From contig NZ_LXVY01000030.1 in assembly GCF_001650735.1 (NCBI RefSeq), positions 1 through 35,390 of the forward strand: a stretch of 35,390 nt of DNA, read 5' to 3'. This stretch comes from Sphingomonas sp. TDK1 (lineage in GTDB: Bacteria > Pseudomonadota > Alphaproteobacteria > Sphingomonadales > Sphingomonadaceae). Position numbers and translations under genes: made by a program. The notes beneath the pieces are model-generated. The model made no database searches. It saw only the letters and a list, made by a program, of their open reading frames with translations, and was not told the origin of the DNA. This document shows, in pieces, positions 16,367-24,983 of the stretch. The first letter of the stretch is position 1. Every line of letters begins with the position of its first letter.

Positions 16367-17605
16367 TCAGCCGATCTTCGCCATCAGCCTGCCCGCTGCG
16401 CCCTGCTCTGCAGCAAGGTTGCGATTATAGGCGAGTGGCATTCGCGGTGACTTCCACCGCAATGCATCCATGATCCCAGCCAGATCCTCTCCGCTCGCAA
16501 ACAGATCCTGGTTCAGCCCGATCCGCGTCGAGTGCGCGCTGATGCCCTTGAGCAGCCGCGCCAGATCCTCGGCTGTGAGGTCGGGCAGAGCGCCACGATC
16601 GAACGCGCGCTGGATGATCGAGCGGAAGATCGGCCCGATCGAACCCGGGTGCAGCGCGACGGTGCCGATGTCATATTCGACCCGCGCCTTCACCGCAGGC
16701 CTGGGCAGCGTCTTGCGCAGATCCCAGGTCTCCCGCCCCGAGATGCTGTCGATCGGCCGACCGCGCACGGCGGCGCGCGCCTTGTAGCGCCGCACCTGCA
16801 CCCGCCGGAACAGCGGCCCCGCCGTGATCCCGGCCGCTTCGGTCCAGGCCGCGATCGCCGACACGGTACGCGGGCTGAGATAGGCGGTTGCCCCCTCCCC
16901 GTCTTGATCGCCCTTGCTGCGCAGGATCTGCAGCAGCCGCGCCTCGGGATCGATCGCCTCTTCGATATGCTCGATGGCCACGGCTACCAACTCGGACGCA
17001 CGCAGGCCGGTGTCATAGGCGGCAGACAGCAGCGCGCGATCGCGCAGCCCCGGCAGATCGTTTCCGCAGCTCTCGAGCAGCGCCCGGACGTTGAGACCAC
17101 GCGCCTTGTCGCGTTCCACGTCGCGCACCGGCCCCTTGAACCGCAGCGGCCTTGCCTGCTTCTGCGCTGCGCCCTTCTCACGGCGCACCGCTTGCAGCCG
17201 CAGCTTCACCAGCGGCGCGGGGGTTGGGTCCTTGAGTTCGAGCAACTGATGGATCTTGGCGATCGACGCCTTGTAGCGGGATAGCGAGGCTGGGCGGCTC
17301 CCCTTGCCTGCCCGCGAGTTGAGATAGTCGGCCACCGTCTCGGCCGTCGCCGGCAGTGCAATCCGGTTGTTGCGCCTACACCACGCATCGAACGCCTCGA
17401 CGTCGGACTTGAGCGCACGGATGCTATGGGGCGATGAAGCGGCCTGATAGGCGGCGATCAGGCCCTCGTTGACGGTGATGCGCTCGCCGGCGCGCATCTG
17501 CACGATCGTCCACGCAAGGTCGGCCGGCGCCCTGACGGCCGGCAGGACAGCCTCAGGCGGCGCTACGGGGATTTCTGGCCCTTCCCGGGCGGTTTCGGTG
17601 CTCAC
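16367..17605 (-). CDS. tyrosine recombinase/integrase
   Basis: A 412-residue site-specific recombinase. The N-terminal core-binding domain (about 45-130) is followed by a catalytic domain with Arg202 (TGLRASELV), Lys231 (RSKGD), His358 and Arg361 (SAHSTRIG), Trp384 (RWKSPR) and the nucleophile Tyr393 (LAYNRNL). All catalytic positions are filled, so it should be active. It starts with GTG after GAGG. It is not next to a tRNA gene and has no visible excisionase. It may resolve plasmid multimers or move the neighbouring cargo genes. It is transcribed away from the gene at 17768. Confidence 0.9.
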   Translation of the reverse strand: MSTETAREGPEIPVAPPEAVLPAVRAPADLAWTIVQMRAGERITVNEGLIAAYQAASSPHSIRALKSDVEAFDAWCRRNNRIALPATAETVADYLNSRAGKGSRPASLSRYKASIAKIHQLLELKDPTPAPLVKLRLQAVRREKGAAQKQARPLRFKGPVRDVERDKARGLNVRALLESCGNDLPGLRDRALLSAAYDTGLRASELVAVAIEHIEEAIDPEARLLQILRSKGDQDGEGATAYLSPRTVSAIAAWTEAAGITAGPLFRRVQVRRYKARAAVRGRPIDSISGRETWDLRKTLPRPAVKARVEYDIGTVALHPGSIGPIFRSIIQRAFDRGALPDLTAEDLARLLKGISAHSTRIGLNQDLFASGEDLAGIMDALRWKSPRMPLAYNRNLAAEQGAAGRLMAKIG

Positions 17606-17671
17606 GACGCGCCTCGCTCCTCAGCCGCGCTTGTAGCCCACCTTATAATGAACGGTCAAGTCCGCTTATGT

Positions 17672-17687
17672 GATAACTGCAATTATC
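17672..17687. promoter_or_regulatory. imperfect palindrome between divergent genes
   Basis: GATAACTGCAATTATC is symmetric at 14 of 16 positions and sits in an AT-rich patch of a GC-rich window. It lies between the divergent recombinase and HTH genes. It could be an operator for the HTH protein or a recombination core site. A TATAAT (17644-17649) stands nearby without an obvious -35 partner. Confidence 0.35.
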
Positions 17688-17767
17688 GAATCTCCACTTT
17701 CGGGAGGTCACGGATGTAGAAACGAACTGCTGACTTTGGTTTCCCGCCATGGCATTGTCGCCATCCT

Positions 17768-18694
17768 ATGACGCGGACAGACAACCTGCGCGCCGACGAC
17801 AGCCTGCTCCTGCTCGGGCGCCTCGATGGCCGATTGCACGGTAGTCCATGCGCCGACATCTTTCTCGCGCGCTCGCGCCTGGAAGGCGCCACCGTCCTGG
17901 CCGGCCTCGCCGGCGTGCCGATCGCGGTGCGCGACCTGCAGGACTGGATCGCCGGCCGCACACCCCCTCCCCGCGCTTCCGAAGGCCTCAACGATCCGAT
18001 CTCGGTTGCCGCCGTCTTCCACCTTGCGCTCAGCCGCGACGAGGATCTCAAGGATTCGCTCGGCCGCGCCACGCTCAACGTGCTCCGTACGGTACTCGAT
18101 GACCGCACCGAGGCGAAGGTTTATGCGGCCGAAGACTTGGCGCACTTCGGGCCCATGTGGCGACAGCTGCGAACCGTGGCGGACGCCCCCTTCCCTTCCG
18201 GTGACCTCCTCTCTGTCGCCAACCGCATTTTCCAGCTGTTCGCGCTGACCGAACCAGCGGCACCAGGCAGCTGGGATGTCGTCAGCGTCGATGGTCGCGC
18301 TCTCGAGCTGCCTCCCCGTGGACGCGATCGAAACTGGCTGATCGCCGCCGCCGTACCGCGGATGCTGTGCCGCGCTGGCTTCACGACCCGCGTGATCCCC
18401 TCGTTCATCCTGATGTCCAAGTTTCTGCCCCCCTCCCCCGCCGATCTGGCAGAGACCTTGGCCCAGGCGATCGGTCGGACGGCGCATGCTGGCTTGCGCG
18501 ACCTCGACGCGATCGAGCGTGCGGCGTCGCGCATCCAGACCGATCTGGCCGTCACGAAGCGGAGCAAGGCCCCTCTCCTTGCCCGCCTGCAGCTTGCCTA
18601 TCCGGGCCTTCAGCCGGCCGCTGTCGCGCGCCTGTTGAAGGTCACCCCGCAAGGCGCGCGCAAGCTACTCGCCTCACTTGCTCATCCCTCTTGA
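17768..18694 (+). CDS. HTH protein, possibly DUF1612-related
   Basis: A 308-residue protein. The N-terminal half (SLLLLGRLDGRLHGSP, FLARSRLEGATVLAGLAGVPI) recalls the DUF1612/RHE_PE00001 plasmid proteins of rhizobia, themselves loosely like Fic-associated domains. The C-terminus (about 275-305) is a helix-turn-helix: YPGLQPAAVARLLKVTPQGARKLL. A DNA-binding regulator is likely, though its target is unknown. It is divergent from the recombinase and followed 12 bases later by the DUF4238 gene, so the two may be co-transcribed. No strong ribosome site precedes the ATG. Confidence 0.55.
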   Translation: MTRTDNLRADDSLLLLGRLDGRLHGSPCADIFLARSRLEGATVLAGLAGVPIAVRDLQDWIAGRTPPPRASEGLNDPISVAAVFHLALSRDEDLKDSLGRATLNVLRTVLDDRTEAKVYAAEDLAHFGPMWRQLRTVADAPFPSGDLLSVANRIFQLFALTEPAAPGSWDVVSVDGRALELPPRGRDRNWLIAAAVPRMLCRAGFTTRVIPSFILMSKFLPPSPADLAETLAQAIGRTAHAGLRDLDAIERAASRIQTDLAVTKRSKAPLLARLQLAYPGLQPAAVARLLKVTPQGARKLLASLAHPS

Positions 18695-18706
18695 ACCACA
18701 GACACC

Positions 18707-19591
18707 GTGCAATCCAAGCCACAGAACCCTCCGTCCCGGCATCACTTCATCCCGCAGTTCCTCCTCGACCAGTGGAAGGATGGCGACACCCTGCTGCGCT
18801 ATCGGCGCAATCGGATCGGGGAGATCGAGAGCAGTCCTGCATCACCCAAGAGCGTCTGCTTCGAGCGGGACCTGTACAAGACGATCGGGTTCCCGCCCGA
18901 GCATGCCCAGCAGATGGAAACCCTGTTCATGCAGGTGATCGATGACGCTGCGGCCAAGGTTCACGCGCTGCTCCTCGACGGCAAGGTCAACTCGCTCAGC
19001 GACGCGCAATGCTCGGATTGGGGCCGGTTCGTCATGTCGCTGTGGTTCCGGACACCGCTGGATATGCGCGGCATGAAGGACGCCGTCGGCGCTCTCGCAA
19101 GCGCAGAGGCCGCGAAGTCCGTGCTGCGCGGCGAAGATGGGGCGCTGCCGCCCGAGGCCGTGAGCGCGCTTCAGATGGAAGTCCTGCGCTTGGTCATCGA
19201 CGACGCGGATCGCGGACGAGCGTTCATCAACATGGACTGGCGCATAATCAAGACGAACAATCGCCGGGAATTGTTCGTCTCCGATTGGCCGCTCGACGTG
19301 CCGGTCAGCTTCGCCTGGCTTGGTAGTGCCTCGTCCTATGTCACTCTTCCGATCGGACCGGAGACCCTCTTCGTTGCTGCCGGGTCCACTACGCTGGCAA
19401 ATCGGATCGTGAGCCTACCCGAGCGAGAACTGATCACGCGGCAGAACCGGTCGACCGTGGGACATGCCCAGGCGTTCGTAGGCGCGAGGACGCGTCAAGC
19501 CGGCGACTTCATCCGCGCGAACTTCGGCCTGCGAAGCCGCCACTCCGTGACGCAGAGCACCGCCGACAAATATAAGCGGGACGCCATATAA
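18707..19591 (+). CDS. DUF4238 domain protein
   Basis: A 294-residue protein beginning with GTG. SRHHFIPQFLLDQWKDGDTLLRYRR is the signature N-terminus of DUF4238, and the long alpha/beta remainder (FINMDWRIIKTNNRRELFVSDWPL) fits the family. The biochemical role is unknown. DUF4238 genes are common in accessory DNA and have been suspected of defence roles, which is not proven. It follows the HTH gene by 12 bases and converges on parB. Confidence 0.75.
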   Translation: MQSKPQNPPSRHHFIPQFLLDQWKDGDTLLRYRRNRIGEIESSPASPKSVCFERDLYKTIGFPPEHAQQMETLFMQVIDDAAAKVHALLLDGKVNSLSDAQCSDWGRFVMSLWFRTPLDMRGMKDAVGALASAEAAKSVLRGEDGALPPEAVSALQMEVLRLVIDDADRGRAFINMDWRIIKTNNRRELFVSDWPLDVPVSFAWLGSASSYVTLPIGPETLFVAAGSTTLANRIVSLPERELITRQNRSTVGHAQAFVGARTRQAGDFIRANFGLRSRHSVTQSTADKYKRDAI

Positions 19592-19626
19592 GGCGGCGAC
19601 CTCGCCAGACGCCGCGCTCCATCACC

Positions 19627-20604
19627 CTACGACAGCAGCCCCTCGATCGCCTTCAAAAGCTCGGCGGGCGACGCCTCAGCCTTCGGCGGCACCTTGATCG
19701 TCAGCCCCCCTCCCCGCGCCTTCGTATAGCGCAGGATGACCTTGCCCCCCTTGCCGGTGATCTCCTTCTCGGCGGCAGCCTTCACGGCTGGCGCGACAGT
19801 CGCCTTCACGAGCCGCTTCGCGACTTCCGGCCCGCTCAGCTTCAAGCCTTTCTGGCTGCGCTCTTCCTCGATGCGTTCAGCCTCTTCGCGCATCTTCGCC
19901 AGCGCCTTCGGATCTCCGGTAAGCGGCTTGATGTCACGCGCGACGCGTACCGTGATGTCGTGCGTATCGGAGAACGCCGCGACAACTGGTTCGGGCAAGC
20001 GCGCAACGTCGAGAAGCCGGCTCAGCCACGACTTGGAAAGGTTTAAATGCTCGGCCATCTGCGACTGCGAGCCCTCGTAGAACTCCGCGAGCGCCACCGT
20101 ATATTCCTTGGCCCGCTCCCAATCCGAGATGTCCTTACGCGAGCGGTTCTCGACATCTGAAACCCGGAACGCCTCCTCGTCCGTGACACTCTGGATCGTC
20201 ACCAGATACTCGAACTCCGGGTGGTGATGCGCTCGCAGCCATTTCACCGTCCACCAACGGCGGACGCCGGCGATGATCTCGAAGTCGAAGTTCGGGTCAT
20301 CTTTCAGACGCCGAACGATAGCGGGGATCCGTTGCTTCTTGGCGGAGAGGAAGGAGTCGATGAGATCGCGGCAGCTATCTTCGTTCAAATGATCCAGATC
20401 GCGATTGTGCATCCGCCATGGGCGGCACCGCTCCGGATCGACCCACTCCGTCCGGTCGGCGACCGTTTTCCCCGTCGCGATGCGCGCGAGCGTCTGGCTG
20501 CGACTTGCCATGATGCCGTCCGCAGGGGTCGCCTTATCGAGGTTCTCCTCGTCGTCGAGCCCCTCTGTGAACATCGAGCCGAAGCCCTTGTTGCCCTTGC
20601 TCAT
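19627..20604 (-). CDS. parB: ParB-family partition protein
   Basis: About 325 residues. The ParB/Spo0J nuclease-like domain carries EIIAGVRRWW (the GERRxR position of the CTPase fold). It is followed by an HTH domain (SQSQMAEHLNLSKSWLSRLLDVARLP), a basic linker and a C-terminal dimerisation part. It should bind the parS-like palindromes at 20658, 20772 and 20851 that lie just upstream of it. The ATG at 20604 has AAGGAG ten bases upstream. It is downstream of parA on the same strand, separated by the palindrome region. Confidence 0.9.
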   Translation of the reverse strand: MSKGNKGFGSMFTEGLDDEENLDKATPADGIMASRSQTLARIATGKTVADRTEWVDPERCRPWRMHNRDLDHLNEDSCRDLIDSFLSAKKQRIPAIVRRLKDDPNFDFEIIAGVRRWWTVKWLRAHHHPEFEYLVTIQSVTDEEAFRVSDVENRSRKDISDWERAKEYTVALAEFYEGSQSQMAEHLNLSKSWLSRLLDVARLPEPVVAAFSDTHDITVRVARDIKPLTGDPKALAKMREEAERIEEERSQKGLKLSGPEVAKRLVKATVAPAVKAAAEKEITGKGGKVILRYTKARGGGLTIKVPPKAEASPAELLKAIEGLLS

Positions 20605-20657
20605 CGGCCCGTTTCTCCTTCTCTCTTGCCCTCGCCGACGGGTGCCAACAGGCCAGA

Positions 20658-20673
20658 GTTGCCACGTGGCAAC
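20658..20673. repeat. parS-like palindrome 1
   Basis: GTTGCCACGTGGCAAC, a perfect 16-bp palindrome centred on CACGTG, in the parB leader. The GTT...CACGTG...AAC layout matches the general form of ParB-binding parS sites. Confidence 0.75.
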
Positions 20674-20771
20674 TGCGCCGCCCCCAGGCGCTTGCACTGA
20701 CGTTCCTGCCGTGTGCGATCTGACATGGTATTCCTACCTAACATATTGCTTCTATTGGGTTCTTCCACTTT

Positions 20772-20787
20772 GTTGTCACGTGGCAAC
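20772..20787. repeat. parS-like palindrome 2
   Basis: GTTGTCACGTGGCAAC, one base different from the other two copies, in the middle of the parA-parB gap. Confidence 0.7.
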
Positions 20788-20850
20788 TCGGTGATCCGGC
20801 TTCGTCTCACTCCCCGATTGCCCGTGCTCGCCGACGTGAGAAATATCGGA

Positions 20851-20866
20851 GTTGCCACGTGGCAAC
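20851..20866. repeat. parS-like palindrome 3
   Basis: GTTGCCACGTGGCAAC again, identical to copy 1, six bases past the parA stop codon. Three copies within 210 bases suggest a partition centromere and a site for repression of parB. Confidence 0.75.
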
Positions 20867-20871
20867 TCTCC

Positions 20872-22073
20872 CTAAATTCGGCCCCCTGCCCTGCTCGCCC
20901 AGGTGCGCAGAACGTCCTGCTCAATATCCTGGCAAACGTCGCTGAGATGCTTCATGCAGCGGTTGTAGACCTCGTGCGACGTGACGGGCTTGTCGAGTTC
21001 GAAAACGGTTTTCATCCTGGAGCTGGCATTGTCGATTTCGGCGCTGGTGACCATCACCGACTGCGTCATTGAGCCACCGAAGACCTGCCGCATCATCGAC
21101 AGTATCTCCCGGTGCATCGACTTGCTCTCGTCCACGCGGCTGCCGACCAGCCGGATGAAGTTGTAGGCCGGCCTTCCCCGCCCCGCGAGTTGCTCGAGCT
21201 GCTTCATCGTCGTTCGCGTCATGTCGATGAAAGATACCGTCGAGGCGAAGTCGACAAGGCTCGGCGGCACCGGAATGACCATGCAGTTAGCGGCCTGGAG
21301 CACAGCCATCGACACCATGCCCAATGCCGGCGGCGGGTCCATGATCACGACGTCATAGTCATCGACCACCTCATCAATGGCCTGCGCGATCAGGTCGATG
21401 ATCTCCATGTTCTGATTTCGCGCCATGTGCCCGGCGATCTCATACTCGAGATTATAAAGTCGCAGGTTCGACGGGATCAGGTGGAGGTTGTGAAAGTGCG
21501 TCTTGCGGATAATCTTGCGAACGCCAAGCAGCTCCGGATTGTGAAAATGCCCGTAAAGCGTGTCTTCCTCGTCGAGGTCCACGTCGGGGCGATAGCCGAA
21601 ATCATGGTTGAAGACGCCTGGCTGTCGCAGTCGATGAACAGGACCCGGTAGCCCTTGATGGCAAAATGCTGGGCGAGATGCAGCGCGATCGTCGACTTGC
21701 CGACGCCCCCCTTGAAGTTGCAGACCGAGATGATCGCCGGGGTATCGGTTGGCTCGCGCCAGGGACGCGTTCCAAACACCTCGCGCATATGATCAAGCTC
21801 TTCGAGCGTATACTGCAGCCTATGCCCGGAGCCCGTCCGCCCTCGAGCGGGGAGGCGGCCGTCGCGCTCCGCTTCCCGGACAGCAGATGCCGTCCGCCCG
21901 ACCAGTGCAGCAGCTTTCGAAATCGGGAAGGTCGGACCCTTCTTCTGACCGGTTTCGGGATCAACCGCGCTGTCACGAATGCGCTTGAGGATCGTCAACG
22001 ACTTTCTGTGGAGCACGTCCAGACCACCTTCGATGAGGTCGTCCGGCTGTGCTAGGGAGGGGTCGGTAGCCAT
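20872..22073 (-). pseudogene. parA: parA partition ATPase, frameshifted
   Basis: From the ATG at 22073 the protein shows an N-terminal MerR-like HTH (FPISKAAALVGRTASAVREAERDGRLP) and the deviant Walker A CNFKGGVGKST, then LFIDCDSQASSTM. Right after this (21600-21605) the frame breaks. The continuation, FGYRPDVDLDEEDTLYGHF, VVIMDPPPALGMVS and the C-terminal part, is in another frame and ends at 20872. Net change is one base lost or two gained. Together the two parts make a typical ParA of about 400 residues. As written, no functional ATPase is made. A sequencing error, a recent mutation or a rare frameshifting event are the options. Confidence 0.85.
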
Positions 22074-22160
22074 CTCAGTCCGCTTCTGTGGGTTTGATGC
22101 GCCATGATAGCCACGTTGGCAGTTTCGAGCAAGGAAATGGCCACCAGACTTACAAGTTGA

Positions 22161-22385
22161 CCGATGATCTCCGAGCCCCTTGCGCATGTGCGCGCTTTCT
22201 GGCCAATCGGCGGCGGCTGCGACCGATGATCTCCGTGCCTTTGCGTGTTGCTGCAAAGTCTGGCGCTGGGATTGTGGCGACAAACGGCTACCTGTGGATA
22301 ACCACCGATGATCTCGGTACTTTGCGATGATCTCGGTGCGTATCAGCGATGATCTCGGTGCGAGCCGACCGATGATCTCAGAGCC
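22161..22385 (+). repeat. origin iterons (six direct copies)
   Basis: Direct repeats with core CGATGATCTC: at 22161, 22223, 22305, 22325, 22347 and 22369. Two subtypes occur: CCGATGATCTCCGAGCC-like (1, 2 and 6) and CGATGATCTCGGTGC-like (3, 4 and 5, which are 20-22 bases apart). They lie between parA and repA and are the expected RepA-binding sites of an iteron-controlled origin. Confidence 0.85.
22293..22301 (-). promoter_or_regulatory. DnaA box
   Basis: TGTGGATAA, which is the consensus TTATCCACA on the minus strand, within the iteron cluster. It supports assignment of this stretch as the replication origin. Confidence 0.8.
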
Positions 22386-22621
22386 CATACCTATTACTAG
22401 AATCACCCTATAAAAAACCGATTCGCGAATCGTTTTGATTTTTCGATTTTGGGTGAAGGAGGGCAGGGGGAGGGCGCAGAACGGCACCGACATCATCGGT
22501 GTTTCTGCAACTCTCGCGGCCTTTTCCCCTCCCAAACTGCCAACGGGGTTGATTTCACGCCTCAAACCTGTTGAGACATGCCCATCACAGCCCCCGGTCG
22601 ATTCGGGGGGAAGGGCAGACC
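22386..22621. other. AT-rich segment and repA leader
   Basis: After the last direct iteron comes an AT-rich stretch (about 22390-22450), a likely strand-opening region. It includes the 14-bp palindrome CGATTCGCGAATCG at 22419-22432 and TATAAA just before it. An inverted, one-mismatch iteron lies at 22484-22501 (ACCGACATCATCGGT core). The rest is the repA leader; no other gene is seen. The palindrome may be a RepA operator. Confidence 0.6.
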
Positions 22622-23926
22622 ATGAATGGGGATCAGCATAGGCCGCTGGGGCATCAGTACGCACTAGCCATGCTCAACGGCGGCGAGGAGAGCGTCCGCA
22701 AGCTCGCCACCACCGCCGGCACCCAGCTCACCTTGGACGCATTCCTGCGCGTCCAGGACGAAGAACCGGTTCCTGCCTTCCTCCACTCCGCGCTTTGTGC
22801 GATGTCGCTGCCAACCAAGCGGCCCAAGGACGACACTCAGCCCATCGTCCGTGAGGACGGCAAATATGCGCTGGCCATCAATCCCAGGCCAGTGCTTCAG
22901 AATGTCGACGGCAAGTCCGTCATGCGAAGCCTTGGTGTGCCTTATGGCGCCTATCCACGCGTTGCCCTGATCTACCTCCTCTCTCAGGCGGTCATGAAGC
23001 AATCGCGGGACGTTTATCTTGGCCGCAATTTCACCGAGTGGATGCGCCGCCTTGGCTACCAGACCGTGTCTTATGGACCACGCGGGACGGCCAACCTGAT
23101 GCGAGAGCAGGTGGATCGGCTGCTGGCGTGCGAGTGGCAGATCCGCTGGGACGGCACCGACACGGAAGACAACGCCTTCGCTGTCCGGGACGTCAAGATT
23201 TCCAACGAATATGCCGGTTCGCTCGACAAGAACGGCTCATTCGCGCGCGAAATCCGTATGTCCGAGGCGTTCTACTCGCACCTCATCGACCATGCCGTGC
23301 CACTCAATGAGATCGCCATCCGCGAGCTCAAGGGTACGCCAACGGCGCTCGATCTCTACACTTACCTTGCCTACCGACTCCCGCGGATTGGATCCGACAA
23401 GGGCCAGGTTATCTCATGGGACCAGCTCGCCAAGCACCTTGGCAACGAGGCCGACAGCAAGCGCTTCCGACAGACCGTCCGCGAAACCATGCAGATCGTG
23501 TCGGCGGTCTATCCCAACGCAAATGTCGATCTCTCCGGGCGGAAGGTCATTCTTCATCCGTCACCGGCACCGCTGGAGCGCAAGCTCGTGGGGCCGCACC
23601 TTCGACTCGTCGGGGGCGAGGCTCCGAAAACGGCACCGAGATCATCGGTCAAACCGGCCCATGCAGCGAAGTCCGCGCCCGCGAAGGACGATGCGCCGAC
23701 TCTTCCGTTCCCCGCCGGGTCTCTCTCATACGGCACGCGTGAGGCCGTCTTCCGCCAGATCGCGCTGACCAAGGGCCATCCGTGGTCAGTGGATGACATG
23801 GCGGCTGCATTCCGCAAGGGATGCCCCGATTTTAGCCGGCCGCGCACCGATTCAGAGTGGCTGCGGATCTGGGAGAAGTTCGTCGTCGCCTATGCTGAAC
23901 GCCGCGCGAATCGAAGCGACGACTAA
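22622..23926 (+). CDS. repA: RepA replication initiator (RPA type)
   Basis: A 434-residue initiator resembling the plasmid-encoded RepA (RepA_C) family found on sphingomonad Mega-RPA plasmids. Recognisable stretches are GVPYGAYPRVALIYLLSQAVMKQSRDVYLG, LREQV-like helices before WQIRWDGT, and SEAFYSHLIDHAVPLNEIAIRELKGTPTALDLYTYLAYRLP. The C-terminal tail (about 330-434) is less conserved. It binds the iterons and opens the origin. The ATG at 22622 follows GGGGGGAAGGG by six bases. It is divergent from parA, with the origin between them. Confidence 0.88.
   Translation: MNGDQHRPLGHQYALAMLNGGEESVRKLATTAGTQLTLDAFLRVQDEEPVPAFLHSALCAMSLPTKRPKDDTQPIVREDGKYALAINPRPVLQNVDGKSVMRSLGVPYGAYPRVALIYLLSQAVMKQSRDVYLGRNFTEWMRRLGYQTVSYGPRGTANLMREQVDRLLACEWQIRWDGTDTEDNAFAVRDVKISNEYAGSLDKNGSFAREIRMSEAFYSHLIDHAVPLNEIAIRELKGTPTALDLYTYLAYRLPRIGSDKGQVISWDQLAKHLGNEADSKRFRQTVRETMQIVSAVYPNANVDLSGRKVILHPSPAPLERKLVGPHLRLVGGEAPKTAPRSSVKPAHAAKSAPAKDDAPTLPFPAGSLSYGTREAVFRQIALTKGHPWSVDDMAAAFRKGCPDFSRPRTDSEWLRIWEKFVVAYAERRANRSDD
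23632..23649 (-). repeat. inverted iteron inside repA
   Basis: Reads ACCGATGATCTCGGTGCC on the minus strand, an exact match to the origin iteron core but inside the repA coding region, in the variable linker before the C-terminal part. Confidence 0.75.
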
Positions 23927-23943
23927 CCGATGATCTCCGAGCC
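23927..23943 (+). repeat. iteron directly after repA stop
   Basis: CCGATGATCTCCGAGCC begins at the first base after the TAA of repA and is identical to the iteron at 22161. It may act in copy control or plasmid pairing. Confidence 0.8.
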
Positions 23944-24072
23944 GTTCGCGTTGAGGCGAGCGCAGGCTGAATCTGTCTCCAAGTCTCAGACCGACCGAAA
24001 AGAGGAAAGGAGGGGCCGAGCGTGTAAGCAGGAGGTAGAATTATGCCGCTTACAGCCAGACGGCCATCGCAG

Positions 24073-24080
24073 GAGATAGT
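24073..24080 (+). repeat. target-site duplication, left
   Basis: GAGATAGT directly before the left IS end; the same eight bases follow the right end at 26598-26605. Length fits the 4-8 bp duplications of IS21 elements. Confidence 0.9.
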
Positions 24081-24169
24081 TGTCAATCGGCGTCCAAAAA
24101 GGACCCCCTATCGGCGTGCAAAAGGGACCCCCTTCGTCGAGCAGCGTGACGGGTATGACGGGCGCACCG

Positions 24170-24228
24170 TTCGCGCTGGTTGCGGCGTAGGGCGGGCGTA
24201 GCCCGACCGGAGGCGCAACCAGCGCGAA
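24170..24228. other. long stem-loop inside the IS left end
   Basis: A perfect 15-bp inverted repeat (24170-24184 with 24214-24228; arm TTCGCGCTGGTTGCG) around a GC-rich loop, in the 120 bases between the left terminal repeats and the istB stop. It could end or attenuate transcription of the IS genes or block read-through. Confidence 0.5.
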
Positions 24229-24254
24229 GCGTTCTCTGCCGGGTGTTCCGGGCG

Positions 24255-24983
24255 TTAGCTGCGGTGCTTGAAGCGCCAGCTGTCGTTGCCGGTCTCGACG
24301 ATGTCGCAGTGGTGGGTAATGCGGTCGAGCAGCGCGGTGGTCATCTTGGGGTCGCCGAAGACGGTCGGCCACTCGCCAAAGGCGAGGTTCGTCGTGACGA
24401 TGACCGAGGTCTGCTCGTAAAGCTTGCTGACCAGGTGGAAGAGCAGCTGACCGCCCGAGCGGGCAAAGGGCAGGTAGCCGAGTTCGTCGAGCACCACGAG
24501 GTCGAGCCGGGAGAGCTGGTTGGCGAGCGCACCGGCTTTGCCGAGGCGCGTTTCCTCCTCGAGCCGGTTCACCAGGTCGACCGTGTTGAAGTAGCGCCCG
24601 CGGGCGCCGGCCCGCACCACGTTGGCGGTAATCGCGGTGGCCAGATGCGTCTTGCCGGTGCCCGTTCCACCGACCAGCACGACGTTGCGCCGGCCGGGGA
24701 GGAACGAGCCACTGTGCAAGGAGCGCACCAGGCCCTCGTTGATGGGGGTGTCGTCGAAGACGAAGGCGTCGAGGTCCTTCACCGCCGGCAGCCTGGCGGC
24801 CGACATCCGGTAGCGGACGGACGCCGCATGGCGGTACGTTGCCTCGGCACGCAGCAGGTCGGTCAGGATCTCCATGGTCGTGCGCTTGCGCTGCAGCCCG
24901 GTGGTGACGGCCTCGTCGAAGGCGCCAGCCATGCCCTTGAGGCCAAGGTCCGCCATGGCCGTCATCATCTCATGCCGCTGCAT
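24255..24983 (-). CDS. istB: IstB transposition helper ATPase
   Basis: About 242 residues of an AAA+ IstB/DnaC-like ATPase: Walker A VLVGGTGTGKTHLA, Walker B LVVLDELGYLP, sensor-like VIVTTNLAFGEW. It assists IstA in target capture. I chose the ATG at 24983, which has GAGG five bases upstream and overlaps the istA 3' end by 14 bases, the usual coupling in IS21. An upstream ATG at 25004 would add seven residues. Confidence 0.93.
   Translation of the reverse strand: MQRHEMMTAMADLGLKGMAGAFDEAVTTGLQRKRTTMEILTDLLRAEATYRHAASVRYRMSAARLPAVKDLDAFVFDDTPINEGLVRSLHSGSFLPGRRNVVLVGGTGTGKTHLATAITANVVRAGARGRYFNTVDLVNRLEEETRLGKAGALANQLSRLDLVVLDELGYLPFARSGGQLLFHLVSKLYEQTSVIVTTNLAFGEWPTVFGDPKMTTALLDRITHHCDIVETGNDSWRFKHRS

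Noticed and set aside
21595..21610. Programmed ribosomal frameshifting in parA
   Set aside because: No slippery heptamer, stimulatory stem-loop or internal ribosome-like site is visible at the break; mutation or sequence error is simpler.
22161..22385. CRISPR array
   Set aside because: Repeats are short, irregularly spaced, lack uniform spacers and cas genes, and fit origin iterons with a DnaA box.
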